A DNA stretch of 64,000 nt, from positions 5,013,200 to 5,077,199 of the forward strand of contig OX639973.1 of assembly GCA_951828385.1 (NCBI GenBank), written 5' to 3'. The notes below the pieces were generated by a model. It saw nothing but the letters and a program-made list of their open reading frames with translations. It made no database searches and was not told where the DNA came from. The stretch is from an uncultured Poribacteria bacterium. Lineage in GTDB: Bacteria > Poribacteria > WGA-4E > WGA-3G. The position numbers and the translations under genes are program-made. The number at the start of each line of letters is the position of its first letter. The stretch's first letter is position 1. Shown here piece after piece: positions 53,159 through 62,256 of this stretch.

Positions 53159-54421
53159 ATGAAACTACATGATGCTATTGCTGCAGGTATTGCACACCTC
53201 GCTCAAAATCGGCTTCGCGCTGGGTTGTCCATTCTCGGTATCTTCATCGGGATTGCCAGTGTGCTTTGCATGATGGCAATCGGCGATGGTGCGAAGAAAA
53301 TTATTTCTGATGGGATTGAAACACTCGGCGGGATTGACCAAGTCCAGTTCCGAAACAACTACGGGTATTATAGAAGAGGACGTTGGCACCGAATAACGGA
53401 GCGTCTCAAATTGGAAGATGCCCTTGCAATTGAAGCCGAAGTCCCCAATATTCGATTCATCTTGTCTAAAAATGAAAGCTATCGTATCCTCATTACCAAC
53501 CGAGACGGTAGACAGGCACGATCTATTCTGGAAGGCGTAACAGCAGACTATGCAATCGGGATGCACTGGAACGTCCAAGAAGGTAGATTTATCTCTGAAA
53601 GCGATGTAACACAGGCACTACAAGTCTGCGTCCTCGGTAACAACGTTGCTACTGAATTATTTGGCGCAACATCTCCAATTGGCAAAGAGGTAAAAATTAA
53701 ATATCGCTATTGGTACGCATCTATTAGAGCGCGTGTTGTAGGGGTAATGGCAGTAAAAGGCACAGCTGTTAGCTCTACGTGGACACTTGATAATGTCGTT
53801 TGTGTACCATTGACAACACACCAACAGCGGATTTCGGGGTATGACTATGTAGAACGTATTACAATCTTCACCGAGAAAGACGCTGATAAGTCCGCAATTA
53901 TTGCTGCAGCGCGCGCTGTGATCCGCAGAAAACACCGGAACAGAGATGATTTTGTTCGCCATTGGGTACCCACAGGCAGCATCCAGCGGCTTGAACATAT
54001 CCAAAGAGTAATAAAAATCGCTTTGGGAAGTATTGCAGGGTTCTCGTTGTTCGTGAGCGGCATCGGTATTATGAATATATGTCTCGTCTCTGTGGCGGAG
54101 AAGACACGAGAGATAGGGTTGCGCAAATCGGTGGGTGCAAAACGGATTCACATCTTCTATCAGTTCTTGACGGAAGCCCTCTGCCTCTGTTTCTGTGGCG
54201 GCGTACTCGGGGTCGCAGGCGGTTGGATTGCAGCGCACGGGATGGCACGCCTTGCTGTACGCATCGTGCCGATTGTGCCCGAATGGCCCGTTGTGCTCTC
54301 TTGGCAGTGGATACTCATTGCTATCGTTTTCTCGCTGTTTATGGGTGTTAGTTTCGGTGTCTATCCGGCAATGCGGGCAGCACGGCTTTCACCAATCGAC
54401 GCACTCCGCACCGAAAATTAG
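53159..54421 (+). CDS. MacB/FtsX-type ABC transporter permease
   Basis: A 420-residue permease of the MacB/FtsX type. An N-terminal membrane helix (LSILGIFIGIASVLCMMAIG, 24-43) is followed by a large periplasmic MacB-like core domain to about residue 285, then three helices near 290-310, 340-365 and 385-405. The ending APRLSPIDALR-like block (AARLSPIDALRTEN) and VAEKTREIGLRKSVGAKR are typical. It needs a separate LolD/MacB-type ATPase, which is not adjacent. It probably moves lipoproteins or other envelope substrates. Its last four bases overlap the end of the convergent recQ-type gene. Confidence 0.88.
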   Translation: MKLHDAIAAGIAHLAQNRLRAGLSILGIFIGIASVLCMMAIGDGAKKIISDGIETLGGIDQVQFRNNYGYYRRGRWHRITERLKLEDALAIEAEVPNIRFILSKNESYRILITNRDGRQARSILEGVTADYAIGMHWNVQEGRFISESDVTQALQVCVLGNNVATELFGATSPIGKEVKIKYRYWYASIRARVVGVMAVKGTAVSSTWTLDNVVCVPLTTHQQRISGYDYVERITIFTEKDADKSAIIAAARAVIRRKHRNRDDFVRHWVPTGSIQRLEHIQRVIKIALGSIAGFSLFVSGIGIMNICLVSVAEKTREIGLRKSVGAKRIHIFYQFLTEALCLCFCGGVLGVAGGWIAAHGMARLAVRIVPIVPEWPVVLSWQWILIAIVFSLFMGVSFGVYPAMRAARLSPIDALRTEN

Positions 54422-56235
54422 CTGGCGGCTTGCGTTTGGCATAAATCGCACGTACCGCATCGGTAATCATCATCAATGGATTCTCCGAAATAGTCCCGAA
54501 TCACGCGCATCCGGCAAGTCGTTTCTAACGCATAAACAATCATCTGATCAATCTGGCTCTGTTTTCGACGGACATAGTCGCCAACTTCAATCTGCTCATC
54601 TGTCAACGTGCTGAGCATTTGACTGTCTTCAAGCAGTTCAATGAGTAATAAGTCCTCCTGTCCCCAGTACTGAATATAGCCGTCGCTTTGCAGCTCAGCG
54701 AGGTCCTCCATGATCACCTTCGGATTTTTCCCGATGGCTTCGCAGAGTTCCAGAATCGTTTTTACGCCGCTTCGCAATTGGCGGAGGAGTTCTTGTTGTG
54801 CTGCAGCTGTTGGTTCTGTTTCTTCAGTCCAGAGTCCGCGGAATCTCACAGAGAGTTGAGAGGGAACGTTATACCACCGCTTCAAGAATCCAAGCTTTTC
54901 GAGATAACTCAGACTCACGAGAATCTTGGTCGCATTGCCCCCACTCATCCACTCCAGCTCCTCGTTAGAGATTGTGCGGTACCTCTCGCTGCCCTTGAAA
55001 TTTTCAACGACTTTTAAGAGTCTAAGCAAAAATTGCTTATCCGGTGCGCTTTCTCTGATAAAAAATTCGTGCAACCCGCGATCATCGTGGCAGAAAAACA
55101 GGACACAGTGTGCGTCCTTTCCATCTCTACCCGCCCTGCCGACCTCTTGACAGTATTCTTCGAGCGTCCCGGTGTGCGTCCAATGCACAATATATCGGAT
55201 GTCGGGTTTGTCGATGCCCATACCGAAGGCGTTCGTGGCGGCGACAATATCTAATCCGTTCGCGCTGTTATCGAAAAAGGCTTCTTGCACACGCGTCCGT
55301 TCCTGCGGTTCAAGGCCAGCGTGGTAGAAATCGGCTCGAAACCCACGCCTTTGGAGAAAAGCTGCGATCTCTTCAGTGTCACGCCGCCGCCCAGCATAGA
55401 TAATCCCATTTTTCAGACCGGTTTCTGTGGATTCGGCGTTTGCAGTTGAAAGGTCCCGAACCTGCCCGCTGAGAAACTTTTCGAGTTGTAAATACTTTTC
55501 ATCGTCGTTTTCATTGTGTTGGACGCTCAGCTTCAGATTGGGACGCTCAATCCCCTGCGTAAGCACAAGCGGTGTCGGTATACTGAGCACATTGAGAATG
55601 TCGTCTTGGATCTCTGGCGGAGCTGTGGCTGTGAAAAGCGCGATAACACGCGGCTGAAGCACATCAATCGTATCTTTGAGCGATAGATAAGCCGGGCGGA
55701 AATCACGTCCCCATTGCGAGATACAGTGCGCTTCATCTATAACGAATAGGGAGATAGGGAACGCATTCAAGATGTCTAAAAATCGACGGCTTCGGAGACG
55801 TTCTGGAGAGATATAGAGCAGTTTGATCTCGTTTCGCCGCAGACGTGCCAGTTCATTTTGGTATGCTTCCCACGTCTGTGTGCTATTTATGAGCGAGACC
55901 GCAGCGATGCCTTGTTCGCATAAAGCATCAACTTGGTCCTTCATCAACGAAATAAGCGGAGAGATGACGACTGTTATACCATCGAGCATCAGTGCCGGCA
56001 GTTGGTAACACAACGATTTTCCGTGTCCTGTTGGAAATACAGCGAACACGTTTCTACCCTCTAAAATCCCTGCAACAATCTCACGTTGTCCTTTACGGAA
56101 GAACGTATAACTGAAATGGGTATCGAGTGCTGCCAGAAGCGGATCTCGCGGTTCGCAGTCTTGTACCGGCTCTACTGCATCAGTTGACTCCAGAATAGCA
56201 TCTACCTTTTTAAGCAAATCCTGCAAGTTTGGCAT
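54418..56235 (-). CDS. recQ: ATP-dependent DNA helicase RecQ
   Basis: A 605-residue RecQ-family 3'-5' helicase for repair and replication-fork rescue. Motif 0 (FSYTFFRKGQREIV) is near 41-54. Walker A FPTGHGKSLCYQLP is near 68, DEAHCISQWG near 165, FTATAPPEI near 203, and ATNAFGMGIDKPDIRYIVHWTHTGTLEEYCQEVGRAGRDG near 330-370. The zinc-binding end is CRMRVIRDYFGES...CGTCDLCQ near 573-600. There is no HRDC domain. The start at 56235 has no obvious Shine-Dalgarno site. It ends by overlapping the permease gene by four bases, tail to tail. Confidence 0.95.
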   Translation of the reverse strand: MPNLQDLLKKVDAILESTDAVEPVQDCEPRDPLLAALDTHFSYTFFRKGQREIVAGILEGRNVFAVFPTGHGKSLCYQLPALMLDGITVVISPLISLMKDQVDALCEQGIAAVSLINSTQTWEAYQNELARLRRNEIKLLYISPERLRSRRFLDILNAFPISLFVIDEAHCISQWGRDFRPAYLSLKDTIDVLQPRVIALFTATAPPEIQDDILNVLSIPTPLVLTQGIERPNLKLSVQHNENDDEKYLQLEKFLSGQVRDLSTANAESTETGLKNGIIYAGRRRDTEEIAAFLQRRGFRADFYHAGLEPQERTRVQEAFFDNSANGLDIVAATNAFGMGIDKPDIRYIVHWTHTGTLEEYCQEVGRAGRDGKDAHCVLFFCHDDRGLHEFFIRESAPDKQFLLRLLKVVENFKGSERYRTISNEELEWMSGGNATKILVSLSYLEKLGFLKRWYNVPSQLSVRFRGLWTEETEPTAAAQQELLRQLRSGVKTILELCEAIGKNPKVIMEDLAELQSDGYIQYWGQEDLLLIELLEDSQMLSTLTDEQIEVGDYVRRKQSQIDQMIVYALETTCRMRVIRDYFGESIDDDYRCGTCDLCQTQAAS

Positions 56236-56257
56236 ATTTTTGGGTGTCTATGATTTT

Positions 56258-57016
56258 CTACGAGAAAAATCGGAAGCGGAGAATGTGGAAAATTGCGGCA
56301 ATGCCATCTTTCCAACTAACGGTCTTTCCTTCGTGATAATCTCTGCCGCGATAGGAGATGGGAACCTCAACGATTTTGCACTTCCGCTTGGCAAGTTTCG
56401 CTGTAATTTCCGGTTCAAAACCGAATCTGTCCGAGTAGAGCGAGATCTCCGTTAGAATGGATGTCCGCATGACCTTGTAGCAGGTTTCCATGTCGGTCAG
56501 TTTTGTGCCGTTAACAATATTGGCGAGGGTCGTGAGAAACTGATTCGCGAGATAACTCCGCATCAACCCTGTCTGCTTGCCCTCCATAAACCGAGAACCA
56601 TATACCACATCGGCTTCGTCATCTAATATAGGCCGCAGCAATTGAGGATAGTCCTTTGGGTCATATTCCAGATCGGCATCTTGGATAAGCGTAATATCGC
56701 CAGTGATGTGTTGGAAACCGGTACGGAGTGTTGCCCCTTTACCCTTATTCACATCGTGATAGAAGACTTTTGCCGAGATCTCGTCTCCGTTTTCAGTGGG
56801 CGCGTTTGTTGCGAGGTATCCGCGGATGCCGTCTGGATTTTCTTGTGTATCTTCAATTTCTCTTAGAATATCACGTGTGCCATCTGTTGAGAAATCGTCA
56901 ACAAGAATCAATTCTTTTTTCATACCGATTTCAACATCAGCAACCTGTTGCAAAAGTTCTTTTAGACTTGTTACCTCGTTGTAAATCGGAATCACAATAG
57001 ATAGCGTAGACTCCAT
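56258..57016 (-). CDS. Family 2 glycosyltransferase (dolichol/polyprenyl-phosphate mannosyltransferase-like)
   Basis: A 252-residue GT-A enzyme of the Dpm1 type: LSIVIPIYNEVTSLKELLQQV at the start, LVDDFSTDGTRDIL near 42, GKGATLRTGFQHITGDITLIQDADLEYDP with the DAD metal site near 95, and RFGFEPEITAKL near 205. It should transfer a sugar from a nucleotide donor to polyprenyl phosphate at the membrane. There is no C-terminal membrane segment. The start chosen is ATG 57016; a longer frame adds an implausible N-terminus. It lies 22 bases upstream of recQ on the same strand. Confidence 0.9.
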   Translation of the reverse strand: MESTLSIVIPIYNEVTSLKELLQQVADVEIGMKKELILVDDFSTDGTRDILREIEDTQENPDGIRGYLATNAPTENGDEISAKVFYHDVNKGKGATLRTGFQHITGDITLIQDADLEYDPKDYPQLLRPILDDEADVVYGSRFMEGKQTGLMRSYLANQFLTTLANIVNGTKLTDMETCYKVMRTSILTEISLYSDRFGFEPEITAKLAKRKCKIVEVPISYRGRDYHEGKTVSWKDGIAAIFHILRFRFFS

Positions 57017-57209
57017 CTGGATGTCCCCAATGTTTTCCCACTTCTTTAGCGTAGGATATGATATAGTCGCAGCGAAGTTGAACACAATCAATTTCTTCTA
57101 TCTAAATGATACCCAATCTTTTTGTTAAAAGCAAGTATAAAAACAGAGGACTTTCTTTTCACCTCCCAATACAACCTTCGTAAACCTGCTGGGTCTACGG
57201 CATGAGATC

Positions 57210-57830
57210 TCAATTGATGCTCACCGGAGAGACGCTCGTTGTCGCCTTGAAAACTGAATTCACAGCACCAAAGAGAATTGGCAAATTAGCCAAAGTAAAA
57301 TTTGTTCTGTTTCGCATAAAAGTATCACCGACAAGCCGTCCAAATTCCCACAACGTTCCGTCGGTAACAATACCATATACCGGAAAAGCAGGGTCATTAT
57401 TTATTTTCTGTGCAGCGACCAACTCAGCCAAACATTGTCCCCAGCCTTGCTCAAAATCGTTTTTCTTCGCTTCAACCAAGATTATCAACGGTGTACCAAC
57501 AATGAGTTTGCCCAATTCAGATTTGGTAGAAATGAGGTAATCCGGTGTTCCGCTCAGGGTCTCATCATAGACTATGGATTCCTTGATCCAGAGAGCGTAG
57601 TGATCAGCGTACCCTTTATAGACCTCTCTTAAAACCGGGAAGATAACGGCTTCGCACCGCGCTGCCTCCGATCCGAAAATATTGATGTGTTGCCTTGTAA
57701 ACTCAAATTCTTGTAGAAATTGGTCTGAAGGGTTTAAGGGAGCCTCAACCGAGAAAAAATCGTTTTCCAAGTATTTGATTCCGAATCTTTCTTGAACCTC
57801 AGGGATCGTCTTGAAATCGCTGAATGCCAT
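57210..57830 (-). CDS. PD-(D/E)xK-like nuclease-fold protein, twin B
   Basis: A 206-residue protein with a probable PD-(D/E)xK core: GTPDYLIS near residue 100, then IILVEAKKNDFEQGWGQCLAEL near 122-143, giving the D and the E-x-K pair. It ends PAFPVYGIVTDGTLWEFGRL. Relatives are annotated only as hypothetical or as restriction-endonuclease-fold proteins. No methyltransferase is next to it. A closely similar gene (59413) begins on the other side of the sulfatase gene with the same opening MAFSDFKTI. The start has AGGAGGG. Activity and target are unknown. Confidence 0.75.
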   Translation of the reverse strand: MAFSDFKTIPEVQERFGIKYLENDFFSVEAPLNPSDQFLQEFEFTRQHINIFGSEAARCEAVIFPVLREVYKGYADHYALWIKESIVYDETLSGTPDYLISTKSELGKLIVGTPLIILVEAKKNDFEQGWGQCLAELVAAQKINNDPAFPVYGIVTDGTLWEFGRLVGDTFMRNRTNFTLANLPILFGAVNSVFKATTSVSPVSIN

Positions 57831-57872
57831 AAGTTTTACCCTCCTATAACTTCGATGTGAGTCCAGCAGCTT

Positions 57873-59387
57873 TTATGCATAGGACAACCGCTCAACCCGT
57901 TTCTCCAAAGGCTCCATCGTTTCAAGAATATGGCGCAGCAAAGAGGCTTTATCGTCAGCGTACGTAATATTATCCCACAAATTCTTCCGCTCACCCGGAT
58001 CGTTCTCCAGATCATAGAGTTCACCATAAGCGTATCCACAATACCATGTCAACTTCCGCGTATCGGTTACAATCGTTTTAAGCCGCAAGCCGCGCGGATC
58101 GTCTACACATTCAACTAACACAGAATCGCGGGCAGACCCTGTCTCTCCAGTAAGCATCGGCATCGCGTCTACCCCATCTGTATCTCCCGGAATCGGCAAA
58201 CCGATCGCAGACAGAACTGTCGGCACAATATCAACGTGGCTAAAGAGGGCTTGTGTCCGTTGCCCGGCAGGAATAGCCGCAGGAAACCGCAGCAACGTCG
58301 GGACACGGACAAGTTGTTCGTAATGGAACGGTCCCTTCATCCACAACCCATGGTCGCCGAGCAATTCACCGTGGTCAGTTGTAAAGAGCACTAACGTGTT
58401 TTCTGCCAACCCACACGTATCAAGGCACTCCAGAATCCGTCCCATCTCCTGATCGATAATCTTCACCATATTGTAATAATACGCCCTACCGAGGCGTGCG
58501 TCGTCTTCTGACACTTTACTGAAATCGGCACCGCCACCCTGTCCTGCGATAGCGTACGTTCCACGTATCTCCGACTTTTCAAGCTGCCCGCATCGCGCCT
58601 CCAAAAAATGCGGCGGTTTGTCGGCTAACTCGCCTTCAACAAAATCAGGCAGTAGCACTTCGGCGGGATCAACGCGATCTTCAAATTCGGTTGGAACGCA
58701 GTGTGGATGATGTGGATCTTGGAAGCCGACTGCTAACAAGAACGGCTGAGAAGCATCGCGATTAGCCAGAAAGTCTATCGTCCGATCCGCTGTCCAGACG
58801 CTGTTGTGGTATTTCAGCGGTATGTCCCAATCATAAGCCTGACCGCCGAATCCTCTCTCACCGAGGCGTGTCGCTTTGCTGTAACCGTTGAACGTCTCCT
58901 CAGACACTTGCGAGCGAACCCATTCGCCGTAATGTCCAGCGATCCCATAAGTCGCATGCCCAAGTGCCAATTCGACGGTCTCAAATCCGTAGTAGGGACC
59001 TTGAAAATCCGGGTAGCGCGTTGTATCGCTTCGTGTCTCCATGGATTGATCTGGAGAGGCACCGAAGGGTTGGAAGTGCGCTTTACCTATATAGTGCGTG
59101 CGATACCCAACCGCATCAAGTCGGTGCGATAGCAGGGTTTCGGCTTCGGGGACGTTCATACCGACGTTCCACGCACCATGACGGCTCACATACCGTCCAG
59201 AAAAGATTGAGGCGCGGGCAGGCGTACAGACCGGGTTCGCACAATACGCACGCTCGAAACAGACCCCTTCAGACGCGAACTTATCCAGATGGGGTGTATC
59301 TGTAAACGTTGACCCGTAGCAGCTCAGGCTATCTGTCCGCTGTTGGTCGGTTGTGATGATAATTATATTCGGACGTTGTGTGTTCAT
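57873..59387 (-). CDS. Type I sulfatase (formylglycine-dependent)
   Basis: A 504-residue sulfatase that removes sulphate esters, usually from glycans. The signature CTPAR, with cysteine 54 to become formylglycine, follows NPV. TDQQRTDSLSCYG near residue 13 gives the metal-binding aspartates, and LVLFTTDHGELLGDHGLWMKG near 320 the others. There is no signal peptide, so it acts in the cytoplasm or is exported by another route. ATG at 59387 follows AAGGA. It sits between the two near-identical nuclease-fold genes on the same strand. The substrate cannot be read; sulphated host or algal glycans are common for such enzymes. Confidence 0.93.
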   Translation of the reverse strand: MNTQRPNIIIITTDQQRTDSLSCYGSTFTDTPHLDKFASEGVCFERAYCANPVCTPARASIFSGRYVSRHGAWNVGMNVPEAETLLSHRLDAVGYRTHYIGKAHFQPFGASPDQSMETRSDTTRYPDFQGPYYGFETVELALGHATYGIAGHYGEWVRSQVSEETFNGYSKATRLGERGFGGQAYDWDIPLKYHNSVWTADRTIDFLANRDASQPFLLAVGFQDPHHPHCVPTEFEDRVDPAEVLLPDFVEGELADKPPHFLEARCGQLEKSEIRGTYAIAGQGGGADFSKVSEDDARLGRAYYYNMVKIIDQEMGRILECLDTCGLAENTLVLFTTDHGELLGDHGLWMKGPFHYEQLVRVPTLLRFPAAIPAGQRTQALFSHVDIVPTVLSAIGLPIPGDTDGVDAMPMLTGETGSARDSVLVECVDDPRGLRLKTIVTDTRKLTWYCGYAYGELYDLENDPGERKNLWDNITYADDKASLLRHILETMEPLEKRVERLSYA

Positions 59388-59412
59388 CGGTATTTCCTTG
59401 ATATTGACAAGC

Positions 59413-60012
59413 TTAATTTTTTTGGGCTGCTTTGAAAACAGAATCCACAGCGCCGAATAAAATAGGCAAATTTGCTAAAGTAAAGCTGGTTCTGTTTCGC
59501 GTAAAAATGTCGTTGACAAGTCGTCCAAATTGCCACAATGTTCCATCAGTTACAATACCATACACCGGAAAATCAGGAGTGTCATTCATTTTTTGCGCTG
59601 CAATTAACTCTGCCAGGCATTGTCCCCATCCGTGTTCAAAGTCATTCTTCTTCGCCTCAACCATCATTATCAACGGTGTCCCGACAACAGTAATGCCTAA
59701 TTCAGATTTTGTGGCAACAAGATAATCTGGCGTGCCATTCAGAATCTCATCGTAAGTAATAGATTTCTTTACCCAAAGTCCGTAGTTTTCAGCATAATCT
59801 TTATATATCTCTCTTAAAATTGGAAATATAACCACTTCACATCTTGATCCCTCTGATGAAAAAAAATCAAAATGTTGCTGACTAAATTCAAGTTCTTTCA
59901 CAAATTGTTCTGAAGGGACTTTCGCCTCAACCCCGAAGAAATCATTATACGAGTATTTGATGTTAAATTTTTCTTGAACATCAGAAATTGTTTTGAAATC
60001 ACTAAATGCCAT
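59413..60012 (-). CDS. PD-(D/E)xK-like nuclease-fold protein, twin A
   Basis: A 199-residue protein clearly paralogous to the gene at 57210 over its entire length. It begins MAFSDFKTISDVQEKF and contains GTPDYLVATKSELG and MMVEAKKNDFEHGWGQCLAEL, with the same D and E-x-K arrangement. It is nearer to AT-rich codon choice than its twin. GGAGG is present upstream. The two frame the sulfatase gene, as if a duplication had bracketed it. No defence partner gene is adjacent. The nuclease call rests on motif spacing, not on a known member. Confidence 0.75.
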   Translation of the reverse strand: MAFSDFKTISDVQEKFNIKYSYNDFFGVEAKVPSEQFVKELEFSQQHFDFFSSEGSRCEVVIFPILREIYKDYAENYGLWVKKSITYDEILNGTPDYLVATKSELGITVVGTPLIMMVEAKKNDFEHGWGQCLAELIAAQKMNDTPDFPVYGIVTDGTLWQFGRLVNDIFTRNRTSFTLANLPILFGAVDSVFKAAQKN

Positions 60013-60082
60013 GAGTACTACCTCCTACAATTCAATGTCAATTTAAGCTCGTAGTGCTTCAATGTTGAGTTTATAGGGGATC

Positions 60083-60177
60083 CTGTTCGTAGTAGGGCAA
60101 TTCATTGCCCGTTCTTGATGTGTGATAATGCACTTCGCATTTGGGTGAGTACACCGCAAAATCGCACGACTACGAAC
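60083..60177. repeat. Inverted repeat of the GTTCGTAGT family
   Basis: GTTCGTAGT (60085-60093) and ACTACGAAC (60169-60177) are exact inverted ends. The interior has GGGCAATTCATTGCCC and a CGCATTTGGGTGAGTACACC block shared, in reverse, with the GGTTCGGTT family. Confidence 0.75.
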
Positions 60178-60216
60178 CTGCTCTCATGTTCAAAGTTGAA
60201 AGACTACTCGAACGAA

Positions 60217-61050
60217 TTATAGATTTTGATACGTACAAAACGGTTTTAGATACGTATAACTCTGTTCCGCTGCGTCTTCTGGCTCCATTATCTCACGAAA
60301 CGCCTGATGCACCGTTACGTAGCCGTCGTAACCGATAGCTTCCAGACCTTCAAATACCACCGGAAAGTCGATACCGCCTTCGTCCTGTAAACGGATGGGA
60401 TCGTGTGGAACTACGCCTTGAATCCACGTCAGAAGGTGCGTCTTCCCCTCCGGTCGGCGGATATGGTTCTGAAGATAGACGTTCAAAAGATAGGGCGAAA
60501 ACCGTTTGAGCGTCTCAACACCGTAATCCTGTGCGCAGAGATCAAGGTTGGCAGGTTCATAGATAATCCCGAAATTCTTCCGACCGACGCGTTTCAGCAC
60601 ATCCACCGAGCCATCTACCGTTTCAAAAAGGCTCTGCGTATGTGATTGATGCGCAAGTCGGATGCCGCGTTCTGCGGCTTCGTCAGAGGCACGTTGTGCC
60701 CAAGGAATGTCCGCCTCAACCTTCATCGCAATACGGATAAGGTCTGCCCCAAGCAGTTCCGTTAAATCGAGATACGGGGTGATGTTACGAAGTCCGTCCG
60801 GTCCTTGCGCGTTGTTGAGTGGCACCGGGAAATCACCGGTGATCATGGAGACCTTCAAATTGAGCGATGCTGCTTGTTTACGCGCGGCGGTAATCTGTTC
60901 TAAAGGTGAATGGATGCCGACTTGCGAAGCACGCATACAGACCGCTTCGTAGCCGAGTCCTGCAGCGAGTTCTGTCAGTTGTGCGAAAGTATGTGTAGCG
61001 TCTCTTTTCGATGCTGTTTCTGCGACGCGTACGGAAAGTGAAAGTTTCAT
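60217..61050 (-). CDS. Sugar phosphate isomerase/epimerase (xylose-isomerase-like TIM barrel)
   Basis: A 277-residue AP-endonuclease-2-type TIM barrel. It shows LAAGLGYEAVCMRAS near 33, the strand VSMITGDFPVPLNN near 70, LRIAMKVEADIPWAQRASDEAAERGIRLAHQSHTQSLFE near 105-145, GIIYEPANLDLCAQDYG near 165 and YDGYVTVHQAFRE near 250. Metal-binding glutamates and histidines are in the expected places. The substrate is unknown; the family covers sugar and inositol isomerisations. It starts at ATG 61050 with no strong Shine-Dalgarno site. Neighbours are the nuclease-fold/sulfatase group and a prenyltransferase, so no pathway is evident. Confidence 0.85.
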   Translation of the reverse strand: MKLSLSVRVAETASKRDATHTFAQLTELAAGLGYEAVCMRASQVGIHSPLEQITAARKQAASLNLKVSMITGDFPVPLNNAQGPDGLRNITPYLDLTELLGADLIRIAMKVEADIPWAQRASDEAAERGIRLAHQSHTQSLFETVDGSVDVLKRVGRKNFGIIYEPANLDLCAQDYGVETLKRFSPYLLNVYLQNHIRRPEGKTHLLTWIQGVVPHDPIRLQDEGGIDFPVVFEGLEAIGYDGYVTVHQAFREIMEPEDAAEQSYTYLKPFCTYQNL

Positions 61051-61204
61051 TTTTTAATTTTACCTTGCGGAGAAACAACGGACATTTGAACTTTAACGTG
61101 CGTTTCTCAAATCCGTCCTCCACTTCGTTACGGACTACGGGTTTTGGGATTATCTTAAGAGACATCCCTTGTTAGACGAAAACCTCTTTACCGATAAAGA
61201 CAAT

Positions 61205-61312
61205 TATAGTGGATCCCCTAATTCTTTTTACATCTTCCGAACTCCGAAACCGCTACGGCACAGGCTAACAGCCTATGCTACATGTGTAAACTTATTTTCG
61301 GATTTTACTATA
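61205..61312. repeat. MITE-like element with TATAGT termini and a hairpin core, copy 7
   Basis: TATAGTGGATCCCC to GGATTTTACTATA bounds a single hairpin, CACAGGCT-aac-AGCCTATG. That is the reverse orientation of the TGTAGCATA unit of the 13563 array. The ends match the 1223 family but the core is swapped, as in the copy at 3806. Confidence 0.75.
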
Positions 61313-61335
61313 ATCGACAACCATTCCTCTGAAAA

Positions 61336-62187
61336 CTATAACAGTAAAATATCGGCAATTGAGAGTGCCATCAAGACAAGGCTAATCATACCGTTCAGTG
61401 TAAAGAAGGCGAGGTTGACACGGGATAGGTCCGTCGGTTTGACAATCGCGTGTTCGTAGATAAAAATTAGGACGACAATGCCGACACCGATGTAATAGAA
61501 CAATCCCAATTCGACAAGGTGCGGGATGCTGAGCAGGAGCAGGACCGCAATAACATGCAGCGTAGAGGAAAGCCATAACGCCCACCGGATCCCGATTTTC
61601 GCTGGGACGGAGTGTAGCCCATGCTTCCTATCAAAGTTGACATCTTGACACGCATAGATAATGTCAAACCCCGCTGTCCACAGCAGCACGACAAGACAGA
61701 GAACTATCGGTGGCAACGCGAAGCTGCCCTCAATGGCAATCCACGCACCGACCGGTGAAATGGAGAGCGCAAGTCCAAGCCAGAAGTGAGAAAATGTAGT
61801 GAAACGTTTGGTATAGGAATAGCCCATAACGACAGCAAGGGCGACAGGTGATAACGCGAAGGCGAGCCGGTTCAACCGCCACGCCGCGAAAACCAACAGT
61901 CCCGCAGAGATAACCGTAAAACACCACACCGCGCCCTTTGTGATTAAGCCCGCAGGGATCGCACGCATAGCAGTGCGCGGGTTTTTACGATCAATCTCGG
62001 CATCGGCAAGCCTATTGAACGCCATAGCGCAGCTCCGCGCCCCTACCATCGCTACGAGGATCCACCCAAACTTATCCAGCGAAGGCAACCCATCCGCGGC
62101 GATAAAGGCACTCATCACCGCAAACGGAAGTGCGAAGACGGTATGTTCAAATTTGATCATCTCTAAGATAATTCTGAGTTTCCGCAT
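61336..62187 (-). CDS. UbiA-family prenyltransferase
   Basis: A 283-residue integral membrane protein with about eight or nine helices. The two aspartate-rich motifs are NRLADAEIDRKN near residue 59 and DIIYACQDVNFDRKHGLHSVP near 175, the sites for prenyl diphosphate and magnesium. This matches 4-hydroxybenzoate or menaquinone-type prenyltransferases. It may join a prenyl tail to a quinone precursor. No other quinone gene lies nearby. The start is ATG 62187. A short GGTAGGTGCAG / AACCGCACC relic of the GGTTCGGTT family is in the spacer before the next gene. Confidence 0.92.
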   Translation of the reverse strand: MRKLRIILEMIKFEHTVFALPFAVMSAFIAADGLPSLDKFGWILVAMVGARSCAMAFNRLADAEIDRKNPRTAMRAIPAGLITKGAVWCFTVISAGLLVFAAWRLNRLAFALSPVALAVVMGYSYTKRFTTFSHFWLGLALSISPVGAWIAIEGSFALPPIVLCLVVLLWTAGFDIIYACQDVNFDRKHGLHSVPAKIGIRWALWLSSTLHVIAVLLLLSIPHLVELGLFYYIGVGIVVLIFIYEHAIVKPTDLSRVNLAFFTLNGMISLVLMALSIADILLL

Positions 62188-62256
62188 TCTCCATCCCCAT
62201 TAGCCCAACGCGGTAGGTGCAGTTTCCAACCGCACCGAGTAATCTATAAAAACCTC

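Noticed and set aside
52893-53162. Open frame of 89 codons before the permease gene
   Set aside because: No Shine-Dalgarno site, mixed composition and no hydrophobic or family pattern; it overlaps the permease start.
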